Shown here in pieces: positions 49,884 to 58,437 of a stretch of 64,000 bases of DNA; the stretch's first letter is position 1; every line of letters starts with the position of its first letter. Origin of the DNA: JBFAPK01 sp040676675. Lineage in GTDB: Bacteria; Actinomycetota; Actinomycetes; Mycobacteriales; Micromonosporaceae. The DNA lies in assembly GCF_040676675.1 (NCBI RefSeq), contig NZ_JBFAPK010000029.1, positions 54,717 through 118,716 of the forward strand, given 5' to 3'. The position numbers were made by a program, and so were the translations under genes. The notes below the pieces were generated by a model. It searched no databases, was not told where the DNA came from, and worked only from the letters and a program-made list of their open reading frames with translations.

Positions 49884-50585
49884 ATGACCGCGTTCGGCGA
49901 CCTCGGCCGGCTCGTTGCTGAGACGGGCCCGGTGCTACTCGACTTCGACGGCCCGGTCTGCGGCGTCTTCGCGGGCTACCCCGCCCCGCGGATCGCGGTC
50001 GAACTGGTCGACGTGCTCCGGCGCCAGGGCATCGACTTCCCAGCGAGCCTCGCCATCGAGCCGGATCCCCTTGAAGTGCTGCGCTGGATGGGTGCAACCG
50101 GCAACCGAGAGGCCACGCGGATCGTTGAGGATGCGCTCTGTGCCGCAGAGCGTCGTGCCGTGGAGACTGCCGAACCTACGGCCCACAGCCGAGAGGTCAT
50201 CGTGGCCGCCCGGCGGGCAGGGCGGTCCGTGGCAGTGGTCAGCAACAATTCGGCGGGCGCCGTCGCTGCGTACCTGGCCGCACACCGCCTCGCCGAGTAT
50301 GTCTCGGTCATGATCGGACGGGCGTATGCCGACCCGGACCGGATGAAGCCGAACCCGGAACCGATCCTGCGGGCCGTTCAAGACCTCAACGAGTCGCCGG
50401 GCCGCTGCGTGCTCGTGGGCGACTCGCTGTCGGACATCGAGGGGGCGCGGGCCGCCGGCGTGCCGGTGATCGGCTACGCGAACCGACCAACCAAGGTCGA
50501 GGCGCTTCGCGCCGCTGGGGCTGATGTCGTGATCACGAGCATGGAAGCGATAGCTACGGTATTCGTCGAGTTGGCCGGAGACTGA
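49884..50585 (+). CDS. HAD-superfamily hydrolase
   Basis: A 233-residue phosphatase-like protein. Motif I DFDGPV (D20, D22), a helical cap (~50-95), motif II-like VVSNNSAGA (~117-125), Lys in RMKPNP (~153-158) and motif IV GDSLSDIEGA (~175-184) are in order. Fits the phosphoglycolate phosphatase/pyrophosphatase-like group. ATG 49884 is chosen; an earlier in-frame ATG at 49827 lacks support. Specificity unknown. Confidence 0.84.
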   Translation: MTAFGDLGRLVAETGPVLLDFDGPVCGVFAGYPAPRIAVELVDVLRRQGIDFPASLAIEPDPLEVLRWMGATGNREATRIVEDALCAAERRAVETAEPTAHSREVIVAARRAGRSVAVVSNNSAGAVAAYLAAHRLAEYVSVMIGRAYADPDRMKPNPEPILRAVQDLNESPGRCVLVGDSLSDIEGARAAGVPVIGYANRPTKVEALRAAGADVVITSMEAIATVFVELAGD

Positions 50586-50596
50586 GATGCGCCCGC

Positions 50597-50905
50597 CTAC
50601 TTCACCATCCGCACGGGCTGGCCGGTCAAGATGCCGTAGCCGACACCAACCAAGATCAGGACGCCGGTCACCGCGAAGGCCGCGCCAACCAGCCGCTCCA
50701 GCAGGACGAAGCGCGCTAGACGCCTCTCGTGCGGGTCGTCCGGCAACCGGCGCCACGGTGGAACTCGCCGCAGCACGCTCGCGTTCGACGTTGACCGCCG
50801 CACGTGCCACTCAGTGACGCCGCGAAAGTTGGTGGCCAGGCAGACGCCCGCGAGGCTCAGAGCCAGGCTCGTGACGACGCCCGCCAGGAACCGCCATGTC
50901 TCCAT
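50597..50905 (-). CDS. Small hypothetical membrane protein
   Basis: A 102-residue protein with two hydrophobic segments (~7-26 and ~75-95) and a basic, Arg-rich middle (RRVPPWRRLPDDPHERRLAR). No family recognised. ATG 50905; convergent with the HAD gene with 11 bases between. Confidence 0.6.
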   Translation of the reverse strand: METWRFLAGVVTSLALSLAGVCLATNFRGVTEWHVRRSTSNASVLRRVPPWRRLPDDPHERRLARFVLLERLVGAAFAVTGVLILVGVGYGILTGQPVRMVK

Positions 50906-51010
50906 CCGACCCCTCCGACGTGGCTACCGGATCTTAGTTGGCGCCCCGTGTGTCAATCCGCGCCGCCGTGTCCGTGCTGATCGGCGTTCTTGCTGGTCGG
51001 TAGCGCGCGG

Positions 51011-52246
51011 TCATTCCTCGGACCCCTGACTGCCGGGCGTCTCCCGCCCGATCGGCGAGGCGGGATCCTCCCGCGGCCGCTGCCGATTTCGCAACGCGTC
51101 GAGCACCGCGACAAGGGCCAGCACTCCGGCCACCACGCTCAGTCCGACCATCGGCGACCAGCGGGCCAACGCCGCCGTGACCAGTAGCAGGACCACCAAG
51201 CCGAGTATCCGCGACCGCGGGACCCGGCCGAAGATCTGGTAATCCAGCCGCATCCGAGCGCCGAGGAAGAGCACCGGACCGCCCACCACGAACAGGAGCC
51301 ACGTCGGCCGCACCGGCCCGTACGGATGGGCGATCACCAACTCGTAGCCGACCGCGGTGACGAGCACGCTGAGCACGATCAACACGTGCGTCCGTTCCAA
51401 CGCCGTACCCAACTGGCCGGGCATGCCCGCCCGACCCAACGCCTCGGTCAGCAACAGACCGGCGCGGTGGAAGTAGATCCGCCACAGCAGCGCGCTCGTG
51501 GTGAACGCGACCCCGAAGGCGGCGGCGCGCTGCGCGGAGTAGTCCACGCCACTGAAGGCGAGGGCGATGACCATAATCGACTCGCCGAGCGCGACGAGGA
51601 ACATCTGCTGGTGACGCTCGGCCAGATGTTGCCCGGCGATCCGCCAGCGGCCCACCGCCGCGGCCCCGAGCCACGGCAGCGGCCAGCCGAGAGCCCAGGC
51701 GAGGTAGTCCACGGCGAGCGCGGCGGCCCATAGCGGCAGGCGAAGCCGGTCCGGGCCCAACGCGCCGAGCAGCCAGAGCGGCGCGGAAACCGCCGCCCAC
51801 GCGGCGAGCCGAAACGGCACCAGCCGTCGTGGATGGCCACGCAGCGCAACAGCGACCACCAGCGGCCGCACCACCGTCACCAGCAGGTACGCGACCGTGA
51901 ACGGCAACGCCCGCTCCTCCATGGCGCGCGGCAGCGTCACCGCCATCACCAGTGCGGCGAACATGGTTCCGACCACGACCGCCTGGATGATCGACCGCTC
52001 CGGCTCGTACCGACTGGTGATCCAGGCGGTGTGCGACCAGATCAACCAGAGCGCCAGGAACAGCAGCAGGGTACGACCGAGCCCGGCAACGAGCGCCCAG
52101 CCGGTGTCGCCGCCGAGGTCGGCGAACCGTTGCGAGACCCGGGTGAGGGCGACGACGAAGGCCAGGTCGAAGAAGAGCTCCAGGAACGTGGCGCGCCCCG
52201 AGCTCGTCGCAGGGCGCAGCAGCTCGGCACCGCGTCCCGCCACCAT
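51011..52246 (-). CDS. Low temperature requirement A (LtrA) family protein
   Basis: A 411-residue membrane protein with about ten hydrophobic helices. It starts with the LtrA signature TFLELFFDLAFVVALTRVS (~20-38) and IWSHTAWITSRYEPE (~70-84). The family is named from a Listeria gene needed for growth in cold; its function is unknown. ATG 52246. It lies in the accessory region between a stretch with no clear gene and the small membrane genes. Confidence 0.85.
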   Translation of the reverse strand: MVAGRGAELLRPATSSGRATFLELFFDLAFVVALTRVSQRFADLGGDTGWALVAGLGRTLLLFLALWLIWSHTAWITSRYEPERSIIQAVVVGTMFAALVMAVTLPRAMEERALPFTVAYLLVTVVRPLVVAVALRGHPRRLVPFRLAAWAAVSAPLWLLGALGPDRLRLPLWAAALAVDYLAWALGWPLPWLGAAAVGRWRIAGQHLAERHQQMFLVALGESIMVIALAFSGVDYSAQRAAAFGVAFTTSALLWRIYFHRAGLLLTEALGRAGMPGQLGTALERTHVLIVLSVLVTAVGYELVIAHPYGPVRPTWLLFVVGGPVLFLGARMRLDYQIFGRVPRSRILGLVVLLLVTAALARWSPMVGLSVVAGVLALVAVLDALRNRQRPREDPASPIGRETPGSQGSEE

Positions 52247-53157
52247 CTCCCGTCCCTGTCCGCCCTGTGGCAGTAACGAGGTGGTCGCCTACGGGGTTGC
52301 GCCGGCCCTCGCCGCCTCGTCCCACCGCTGCGGCCTGCTCCCGGAACTCCACGTCTGGCCGACCCGCCCACTCGACGCCGGGCGAACCACGCCGCCCAGC
52401 CCGCGCCGGCGCCGGCGGGCCCGCCGGCGCGCTGTCGGTCGCAGCGGTACGGGTCGGCGGGGCGGGAGGGCGGGCGGCCACGCCAGGTTCGCCTAAGTCG
52501 ACCACGGGGGTCGGAAAGGCTCGACTCCCGGTCACTGACCGTGTCCACCCAAACCGAGTTGGCAATGAATTACGAACCGCTGGCGCCGAGTACAGAAAAT
52601 TTGATGAGACGTATTTCGATGATTGCGATCGTTTAGGTGCGCAGCGTTACCCGGATGGGATACAACAATTGCGATGGAACGGCTTGCCGCGCCCGCGACA
52701 CTACTTTCGGTGCTTCCTTCGCCACTCCGTACCGGTTCCTGGTGCGGATCTGCGCGGTGACGTCTGGGTGGTTGCGGGAGCCGCCCATGTGCGCCTTGCT
52801 GGGGGCGAGGCCCGGGCTGCCGGACCATCGAACGTGGTCCGGTGGGTGGCCAGCCGCAGGAAACGTTGCATCGCATGCCCGAAATACCTGGTTAAGTCGT
52901 ACATGATGGACACGACGCATTCGTGTGCGGAGGCCGATTGGCACGAGAGGTCTCGTTGGGCGTTGAGTGAATCAGACCCCGGTTCGAGGGGTGATGGGGT
53001 TGCGTCCGGCCGGCGGACTTGTCCCTACCGAACGGTTAAACTTTCTCGCCGGGGGCCCGTCCGGGCTGCTGCAGCTTTGCCGCCTTCCGGGATTGTGGCA
53101 CCATCATGGGAACCTCCATGCCACCTCTTTCTCCACCATCCTCGACAGGAGCAACCG
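52247..53157. other. Unassigned intergenic region, lower GC in its second half
   Basis: About 910 bases with no confident gene. The first 250 bases are GC-rich. From ~52550 to ~52960 the base composition is distinctly less G/C rich than in the flanking core genes (for example GTACAGAAAATTTGATGAGA near 52590). One plus-strand frame stays open throughout and runs into the small ORF at 53158, but it has no ribosome binding site or recognisable domain. A 31-codon ORF at 52541-52636 has no ribosome binding site either. Confidence 0.5.
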
Positions 53158-53319
53158 ATGTCTGCTCGAAGACTGGGCCGGCTGCTCGGCACGACCCTGG
53201 CACTCATGGCAATCGCCGCCGTTCTTCTTGGTGCCGCCGACGACGGCACTCTGCGCACCGACGACTGGGAATGGTCGGCCTCGGTGCCGGCGGCTGTTCT
53301 CGACGCGTCGCATCTGTAA
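53158..53319 (+). CDS. Small ORF, possible secreted or membrane peptide
   Basis: A 53-residue reading frame starting ATG 53158 with AGGAG six bases upstream, the best ribosome binding site in this region. It has a basic N-terminus (SARRLGRLLG), a hydrophobic segment (TTLALMAIAAVLLGA, ~12-26) and an acidic tail (DDGTLRTDDWEWSAS). It ends 76 bases before the GGDEF-EAL gene on the same strand. No homologue recalled. Confidence 0.5.
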   Translation: MSARRLGRLLGTTLALMAIAAVLLGAADDGTLRTDDWEWSASVPAAVLDASHL

Positions 53320-53395
53320 CCCTGGGGCGTCGGCGTGTGAGCGACCCCTTAGCGCACAGCTGACGAAGTCGCGTCGTGGGCGATGAGGGGGCGGG

Positions 53396-55927
53396 ATGGT
53401 CAGGCGCGAGAAGCCAACGAAGAGATCCAACGAGCTCGCCTGGCTGATCACCGGCCCGCTGAGCCTTCTCACAGTACTCTGCTCGATCCTGGTGGGCCTG
53501 GCCGGTGATAGTTGGTTCGGCGGGTGGTTCGGCGCCGGCCTTCTGCTGGTGTTCATGGTGGCCGCCGGCCTGCCGATCCTGACGTTCGTGACCCGGGGGC
53601 AGGCGCTCTCCGTCTCGTTGACCGAGATCCCCCTGGTTCTCGCGTTTTTCTTCCTGCCACCGCTCACTGTGGTGCTCGTCTACACGCTTGCGGCGCTGAT
53701 TATCCAACTGCGCCGTAAGCTCGGGCCGGCGAAGTTCTGGTTCAACGTCGCACGCGCCGCCGCAGCCGCCTCGCTGGGAAGTTTGCTGCTTCTGGCCCTG
53801 CCGCCGATCAAGGGCACCGGACCCGGCACGTGGGGCGTCCTCTTCGCCGCGGTCACCCTCGTCACCCTCGTCACCCTCGCCTCCGTGATCGGCGTTATCA
53901 CGCTGGTCCAAGGCTGGCAGGCCGGATGGGATGCGCTGCGCAGGGCGGCCTCGACCGCCCTCGCGACCGCGGTCATCAACGTCGCGATCGGCCTGATCAT
54001 CCTGATCACGCTGGTCGCCACCTGGTGGTCTGTGATCCCACTGGGGGCCTTGACCGCCGCCCTCATCTTCGTTTACGCGTCCTACGCGCGGTTCTTCCGC
54101 CAGCACCGCACCCTCACGGACATGTACGACCTGACCCGCGCGATGTCCGAGAGCCGGCAGGACGGCACGCTGGCGGACTCGTTACTGGGCCGGGTTCGAG
54201 CCCTGATGCAGGCCGAATACGCGACGCTGTGGGTGCCCGCGCAGGGCCGGCACCCCGAAATCCTGCTCACCGCCCGCGTACACGACCCGGGCCTGCTCGA
54301 CTTCGCGAAGGCACCCTCGGTCGTCCGGGAGCGTGCGACCGAGCAGGGCCGCACCATTGCCCTAGGTGAGCGCGTCCGTGGCGACGAGCAACTCCGGGAA
54401 CAGCTCCGCGGAAGCGGCGTGAAGGACGTGATCGTTGTTCCACTCCGGTCCGGCCAGGCCGTGATCGGAACGCTGGAGGTGGTGAACCGGCTCGGTGACC
54501 TCGGCCATTTCGCGACGGCCGACGTTCCCGTGTTCGAGACCGTGGCCGCGCACGTGGCGGTCGCGCTGGAGAACTCGCGGCTCGTCGACCGGCTGCGCTA
54601 CGACGCGTACCACGACGGGCTGACCAAGCTGCCGAACCGGCGGCGGGTCACCGAGGCGCTGGACGAGGCGGTCCGGGTACGCGCGCCCGGCGAGATGGTC
54701 GCCGTACTCCTCTTCGACGTCGACGCCCTGCGCCGGGTCAACGAGTCCCTCGGGTACGCCGCGGGGGACAAGGTGCTGGTCGAGGTGGCCAACCGGTTGC
54801 GCTCCTCCGCACCCCCGGGCGCGCTCGTCGGCCGGCTCAGCGGCGACGAGTTCGTGGTGACCCTGCGGGTCGAGAGCGCCGACTCGGCGCTCGCCCTCGC
54901 CACCGAGCTGCGCGCCCAGATCCGCGACCAGATGGTCTTCGACGCGCTGACCCTCGACGTGGACACGGCCGTCGGGGTGGCGGTGCACCCGGACCACGGC
55001 AGCGACCCGGCCCTGCTGCTGCAGCGGGTGGATCTCGCCGCCTCCGCCGCCAAGACGACCCCCGGCGGGATCCAGCTCTTCAGCACCGGCCTCGAGTCCC
55101 GGTCCATGCGCCGGCTCGGCCTCGCCGCGGACCTGCGCCAGGCGTTGGACAACGGCGATCTGCAGGTCTACTTCCAGCCGAAGGTGACCCTCGGTGACCG
55201 GAGTCTGGTCGGGGTGGAGTGCCTGGCCCGCTGGGAGCATCCCGCCCACGGTGCGGTCGCGCCGGAGGACTTCGTCGCGGTCGCCGAGCACACCGGACAG
55301 CTGAGCCGGCTGACGGAGGTGGTGCTCCGGGAGGGGTTGCGGCGCAGCCGCGACTGGAGCGCCGTCGACCGGCCGCTCGCCGTCGCGGTCAACCTCTCCG
55401 CCCGTACGCTGAGCGACGTCGACTTCCCCGGCCTGGTGCAGGACCTGCTCGCCGAGTACGCGGTGCCGCCCGACCGGCTGACCTTCGAGATCAAGGAGGT
55501 CGGCGTACTCGACGGCACGGATCGGCCCATGCCGACCCTCCGGCGGCTCCGGGAGATCGGCGTACGGCTCTCCGTCGACGACTTCGGCACCGGCTCCTCC
55601 CCGCTGGCCCACCTGCGCCGGTTGCCGGTGCACGAGGTGAAGGTCGACCGCTCCTTCGTCCAGGGCATGGCGACCGACCCCGGCGACCTCGCGATCGTCA
55701 ACGCGGTGGTGACCCTGGCCCAGCAGTTCGGGCTGACCGTGGTGGCCGAGGGGGTAGAGAGCGAGCTGACCCTCGAACTGCTCCAGGACATCGGCTGTGA
55801 GATCGGGCAGGGTTTCCTGTTCAGCCGGCCGCTGCCGTACGAACGGTTGGAGGCCTGGTTCGGGGCGCAGCCGGAGGCGGACGGGGCCGTTCCGGCCGAC
55901 GTACGGCGGCTGCGGGTCGTTCCCTGA
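53396..55927 (+). CDS. Membrane GAF-GGDEF-EAL cyclic di-GMP protein
   Basis: An 843-residue protein. About eight TM helices (~17-235) are followed by a GAF-like domain (~255-395), a GGDEF domain (~400-570, SGDEF motif at 482-486) and an EAL domain (~590-830, with ECL at 608-610, VAVNLSA, FEIKE, DDFGTG, VKVDRSF and AEGVES). The second domain keeps most phosphodiesterase metal ligands. GGDEF has Ser for the first Gly, and no RxxD I-site lies before it. Role: cyclic di-GMP turnover in response to a membrane or ligand signal. ATG 53396. Confidence 0.9.
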   Translation: MVRREKPTKRSNELAWLITGPLSLLTVLCSILVGLAGDSWFGGWFGAGLLLVFMVAAGLPILTFVTRGQALSVSLTEIPLVLAFFFLPPLTVVLVYTLAALIIQLRRKLGPAKFWFNVARAAAAASLGSLLLLALPPIKGTGPGTWGVLFAAVTLVTLVTLASVIGVITLVQGWQAGWDALRRAASTALATAVINVAIGLIILITLVATWWSVIPLGALTAALIFVYASYARFFRQHRTLTDMYDLTRAMSESRQDGTLADSLLGRVRALMQAEYATLWVPAQGRHPEILLTARVHDPGLLDFAKAPSVVRERATEQGRTIALGERVRGDEQLREQLRGSGVKDVIVVPLRSGQAVIGTLEVVNRLGDLGHFATADVPVFETVAAHVAVALENSRLVDRLRYDAYHDGLTKLPNRRRVTEALDEAVRVRAPGEMVAVLLFDVDALRRVNESLGYAAGDKVLVEVANRLRSSAPPGALVGRLSGDEFVVTLRVESADSALALATELRAQIRDQMVFDALTLDVDTAVGVAVHPDHGSDPALLLQRVDLAASAAKTTPGGIQLFSTGLESRSMRRLGLAADLRQALDNGDLQVYFQPKVTLGDRSLVGVECLARWEHPAHGAVAPEDFVAVAEHTGQLSRLTEVVLREGLRRSRDWSAVDRPLAVAVNLSARTLSDVDFPGLVQDLLAEYAVPPDRLTFEIKEVGVLDGTDRPMPTLRRLREIGVRLSVDDFGTGSSPLAHLRRLPVHEVKVDRSFVQGMATDPGDLAIVNAVVTLAQQFGLTVVAEGVESELTLELLQDIGCEIGQGFLFSRPLPYERLEAWFGAQPEADGAVPADVRRLRVVP

Positions 55928-56128
55928 CGGTTCCCGCCCGCCCCGCCCGGATCCGGTCCGACCCGCGAGCGAGCGGGCGGAACACCGCGCCGAGGCCACC
56001 ACGCGCCCAGCCGTCACCGCCGCACCTTCCGCCCGGAGGCTCGCGCTGCCGTGCCGCGCCTGCCGGCCCGCCGTCGAGCGCTCTGAGCTGCGCGAACCCG
56101 AGCGGCGCCGGAGGGTGGGGGCTCTGAT

Positions 56129-56157
56129 TTCACCTCTGGATCGGGGCCGTGTACTCT
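56129..56157 (+). promoter_or_regulatory. Predicted promoter of tRNA-Thr/tRNA-Met
   Basis: TTCACC (56129-56134), 17 bases, TACTCT (56152-56157), about 35 bases upstream of tRNA-Thr. Weak -35 match. Confidence 0.4.
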
Positions 56158-56192
56158 AATCCCTGCGCGCCTCCCGGGGAGATCGCGCGGAG

Positions 56193-56265
56193 GCCCCCTT
56201 AGCTCAGTCGGCAGAGCGTCTCCATGGTAAGGAGAAGGTCTACGGTTCGATTCCGTAAGGGGGCT
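56193..56265 (+). tRNA. tRNA-Thr(GGT)
   Basis: 73 bases with acceptor GCCCCCT/AGGGGGC, D-arm AGCTCAGTCGGCAGAGC, anticodon loop ATGGTAA (GGT) and T-arm TACGGTTCGATTCCGTA. No CCA is encoded. Followed by tRNA-Met 26 bases on. Confidence 0.95.
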
Positions 56266-56291
56266 CAGTGGGTCTAGCCGGACCCAGGTAC

Positions 56292-56364
56292 GGCGGTGTA
56301 GCTCAGTTGGCAGAGCAAGCGGCTCATAATCGCTGTGTCGCCGGTTCAAGTCCGGCCACCGCTA
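56292..56364 (+). tRNA. tRNA-Met(CAT), elongator type
   Basis: 73 bases: acceptor GGCGGTG/CACCGCT (first pair G-T), anticodon loop CTCATAA, T-arm GCCGGTTCAAGTCCGGC. No encoded CCA. A G-T at the end of the acceptor and no initiator-type three G-C anticodon pairs fit the elongator. Confidence 0.93.
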
Positions 56365-56403
56365 CTTCTGGCCGCCGGGATCTTCCCGGAGTCCCGAAGG
56401 TGA

Positions 56404-56426
56404 CGGGCGCCAGTGGCGCCCGCTTT
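56404..56426 (+). terminator. Terminator after tRNA-Met
   Basis: CGGGCGCC-AGT-GGCGCCCG hairpin followed by CTTT, 39 bases after the tRNA. Confidence 0.75.
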
Positions 56427-56454
56427 GCATGTCCGCGCAGCTAGCGTCTACGCT
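56425..56454 (+). promoter_or_regulatory. Predicted rpmG-hadAB promoter
   Basis: TTGCAT (56425-56430), 18 bases, TACGCT (56449-56454), 42 bases before the rpmG start. A fair match to the housekeeping consensus. Confidence 0.5.
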
Positions 56455-56496
56455 GGTGCGTTGTAGTTGTTCCGCTAGCGAGGAAGGCCCTCCGCC

Positions 56497-56664
56497 GTGG
56501 CCAAGGCGACCGATGTCCGTCCGAAGATCACTTTGGCGTGTGTGGAGTGCAAGGAGCGCAACTACATCACGCGCAAGAACCGCCGCAACGACCCGGACCG
56601 CATCGAGCTGAAGAAGTTCTGCCCCCGGGACGGCCGGCACACCGTTCACCGCGAGACCCGCTGA
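56497..56664 (+). CDS. rpmG: 50S ribosomal protein L33
   Basis: A 55-residue protein beginning VAKATDVRPKITLACVEC, with TRKNRRNDPDRIELKKFC and HTVHRETR, the L33 pattern. It has CVEC and a third Cys (FCPRD), but the fourth usual zinc Cys is Asp here. GTG 56497 is the start. Heads a cluster with hadA and hadB, as in mycobacteria. Too short to be obvious without context. Confidence 0.93.
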   Translation: MAKATDVRPKITLACVECKERNYITRKNRRNDPDRIELKKFCPRDGRHTVHRETR

Positions 56665-56851
56665 TCACCGCCGGCCCCGCGCCGGCTCCCAGCACCGCTC
56701 GCACCCGTAGCTTCGAAAACGCCGATCCGGCCCGAGAGCGCGCCCGACGCGCCTCGGACCGGATCGGCGTTTCCGCGTGCGCGGGAGGCCCGCCGGCGCA
56801 CGACCTCTCCGGCCGGCCGACCCGGCGGCCCCGCCGGGTATCTTCACCGGC

Positions 56852-57301
56852 ATGCCCTTGGACCCGTCCTTCGTCGGCCGGAGCTACCCGCCGACCGCCC
56901 CGTACCTGGTGGGGCGCGAGAAGATCCGTGAGTTCGCCACCGCGATCGGTGCCACCGACCCGGCGTACCACGATCCCGCCGCCGCGCGTGAGCTGGGTCA
57001 CCCCGACGTCGTGGCGCCGCCGACCTTCCCGTTCGTGATGACGATGGCGGCCACCGCCCAGATCGTCGAGGATCCCGCCCTGGGCGTGGACTACAGCCGG
57101 GTGGTCCACGGCGACCAGCGCTTCGCGTACACCCGCCCGGTGGCGGCCGGCGACGAGCTGGTCTGTGTGAACACCATCGAGGAGATCACCTCCCGGGCGG
57201 GGCACGACTTCCTGACCACCCGGACCGAGGTCGCGACGGTCGCCGGCGAGCCGGTGGTCACCGTCTGGTCGAAGCTCGTCGTACGCGGGGAAGAGGGCTG
57301 A
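56852..57301 (+). CDS. hadA: (3R)-hydroxyacyl-ACP dehydratase subunit HadA-like
   Basis: A 149-residue hotdog-fold MaoC-N-type domain (FVGRSYPPTAPYLVGREKIREF, split ~7-18 and ~19-28; APPTFPFVM ~57-65; VVHGDQRFAY ~84-93). It lacks the hydratase catalytic pair that HadB carries, as in the heterodimeric HadAB. ATG 56852. In mycobacteria HadAB dehydrates hydroxyacyl chains in mycolic acid synthesis; a bacterium without mycolates would use it for another fatty-acid-like step. Confidence 0.88.
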   Translation: MPLDPSFVGRSYPPTAPYLVGREKIREFATAIGATDPAYHDPAAARELGHPDVVAPPTFPFVMTMAATAQIVEDPALGVDYSRVVHGDQRFAYTRPVAAGDELVCVNTIEEITSRAGHDFLTTRTEVATVAGEPVVTVWSKLVVRGEEG

Positions 57302-57302
57302 C

Positions 57303-57695
57303 GTGGAACTACCGGTGAAGACCTTCCGGATCACCCGGGCCGATCTGGTCCGGTACGCCGGAGCCTCGGGGGACTTCAACCCGATCCACTGGAGCGACCG
57401 GTTCGCCACGAAGGTGGGGCTCCCCGGGGTGATCGCGCACGGCATGTACACGATGGCGCTGGTGGGCCGCGCGGTCACCGAGTGGGCCGGCTCGCCGGAC
57501 GCGGTGGTGGACTACAGCGTCCGCTTCACCCGCCCGGTGGTGGTACCGGACGACGACGAGGGGACCGAGATCGAGGTCAGCGCGGTGGTCAAGGAGGTCA
57601 CCGAGGACGGGCTGACCCGGCTCGAACTGACCGCGACCTGCCTGGGTGTGAAGGTGCTGGGCCAGGCCAAGGCCACCGTGCGTAGCCGGGGTTGA
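57303..57695 (+). CDS. hadB: (3R)-hydroxyacyl-ACP dehydratase subunit HadB-like
   Basis: A 130-residue MaoC dehydratase. The hydratase-2 motif YAGASGDFNPIHWSD (~18-32, Asp25 and His30) holds the catalytic pair, followed by GVIAHGMYTMALVGRAV (~41-57). GTG 57303, one base after the hadA stop, so the partners are co-translated. Catalytic half of the HadAB heterodimer. Confidence 0.92.
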   Translation: MELPVKTFRITRADLVRYAGASGDFNPIHWSDRFATKVGLPGVIAHGMYTMALVGRAVTEWAGSPDAVVDYSVRFTRPVVVPDDDEGTEIEVSAVVKEVTEDGLTRLELTATCLGVKVLGQAKATVRSRG

Positions 57696-57725
57696 GAGGT
57701 CGTCCGGCGCGCGTCGCGGGACCGG

Positions 57726-57755
57726 TTGGGAAAGTTGCGGTCGTACCCGTACACT
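57726..57755 (+). promoter_or_regulatory. Predicted promoter of tRNA-Trp
   Basis: TTGGGA (57726-57731), 18 bases, TACACT (57750-57755), 68 bases before the tRNA. Confidence 0.4.
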
Positions 57756-57823
57756 GGTCCGCCGTGGGGCAAGTGGCCTCCCGACCAGGCATGCGTGCCG
57801 GAGCGGGTGGCTCCTTCCCGCAC

Positions 57824-57896
<73 letters not shown>

Positions 57897-58012
57897 CGCC
57901 TGAGGCCTGACCGTTCCCGGGGGTCGGAGTTCGGCCGGCCCGTCCCGGGACGGTAGGACCAGTACGCGTGCGTCCACCGACGTGCGAACCGACACCCGCG
58001 ACGGAGGGCGAA

Positions 58013-58399
58013 GTGGCCGAGAGCAATCGGCGCGGCGAGGACGACGCCGCCGACGACCGCCTCGACGACGAGACGATCGACGACGCCGTCGACGATGACG
58101 CCGACGAGCCGGCCGCCCGGGGCGGCGGCACGGCCACTCGTGAGCGCACCAAGGCGGACCCCGCCGACAGCCGGAAGGCCAAGGCCGGCACCGGTCGGGT
58201 GGGAATATTCGGCCGGCTCGGGCGGTTTTTCCGCGAGATCGTGGCCGAACTGCGTAAGGTCATCTGGCCGACCCGCAAGGAGCTGCTGACCTACACCGCC
58301 GTGGTGGTCGTGTTCGTGGCCGTGATGCTGACGATCGTGGCCGGGCTGGACTTCGGCTTCGCCAAGGGCGTGTTGTTCGTCTTCGGCAACGGCGGCTGA
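58013..58399 (+). CDS. secE: Preprotein translocase subunit SecE
   Basis: A 128-residue protein: an acidic, disordered N-terminal half (many Asp/Glu, ~5-50), then VAELRKVIWPTRKELLTYT (~79-97), the amphipathic SecE signature, and one TM helix (~98-122). It holds the SecYEG channel together. GTG 58013 follows GGAGGG. It is followed after 38 bases by nusG. Confidence 0.93.
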   Translation: MAESNRRGEDDAADDRLDDETIDDAVDDDADEPAARGGGTATRERTKADPADSRKAKAGTGRVGIFGRLGRFFREIVAELRKVIWPTRKELLTYTAVVVVFVAVMLTIVAGLDFGFAKGVLFVFGNGG

Positions 58400-58437
58400 G
58401 CAGCTGACACAGCAGATAGTGACGGAAGTGAGCGAGC

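Noticed and set aside
49467..49885. Minus-strand frames opposite the DUF222-like relic
   Set aside because: They are Ser/Arg-rich shadows with no ribosome binding site; the plus-strand similarity explains the region better.
52541..52636. 31-codon plus-strand ORF as a RiPP precursor
   Set aside because: No ribosome binding site, no modification enzyme gene nearby, and no recognisable leader or core.
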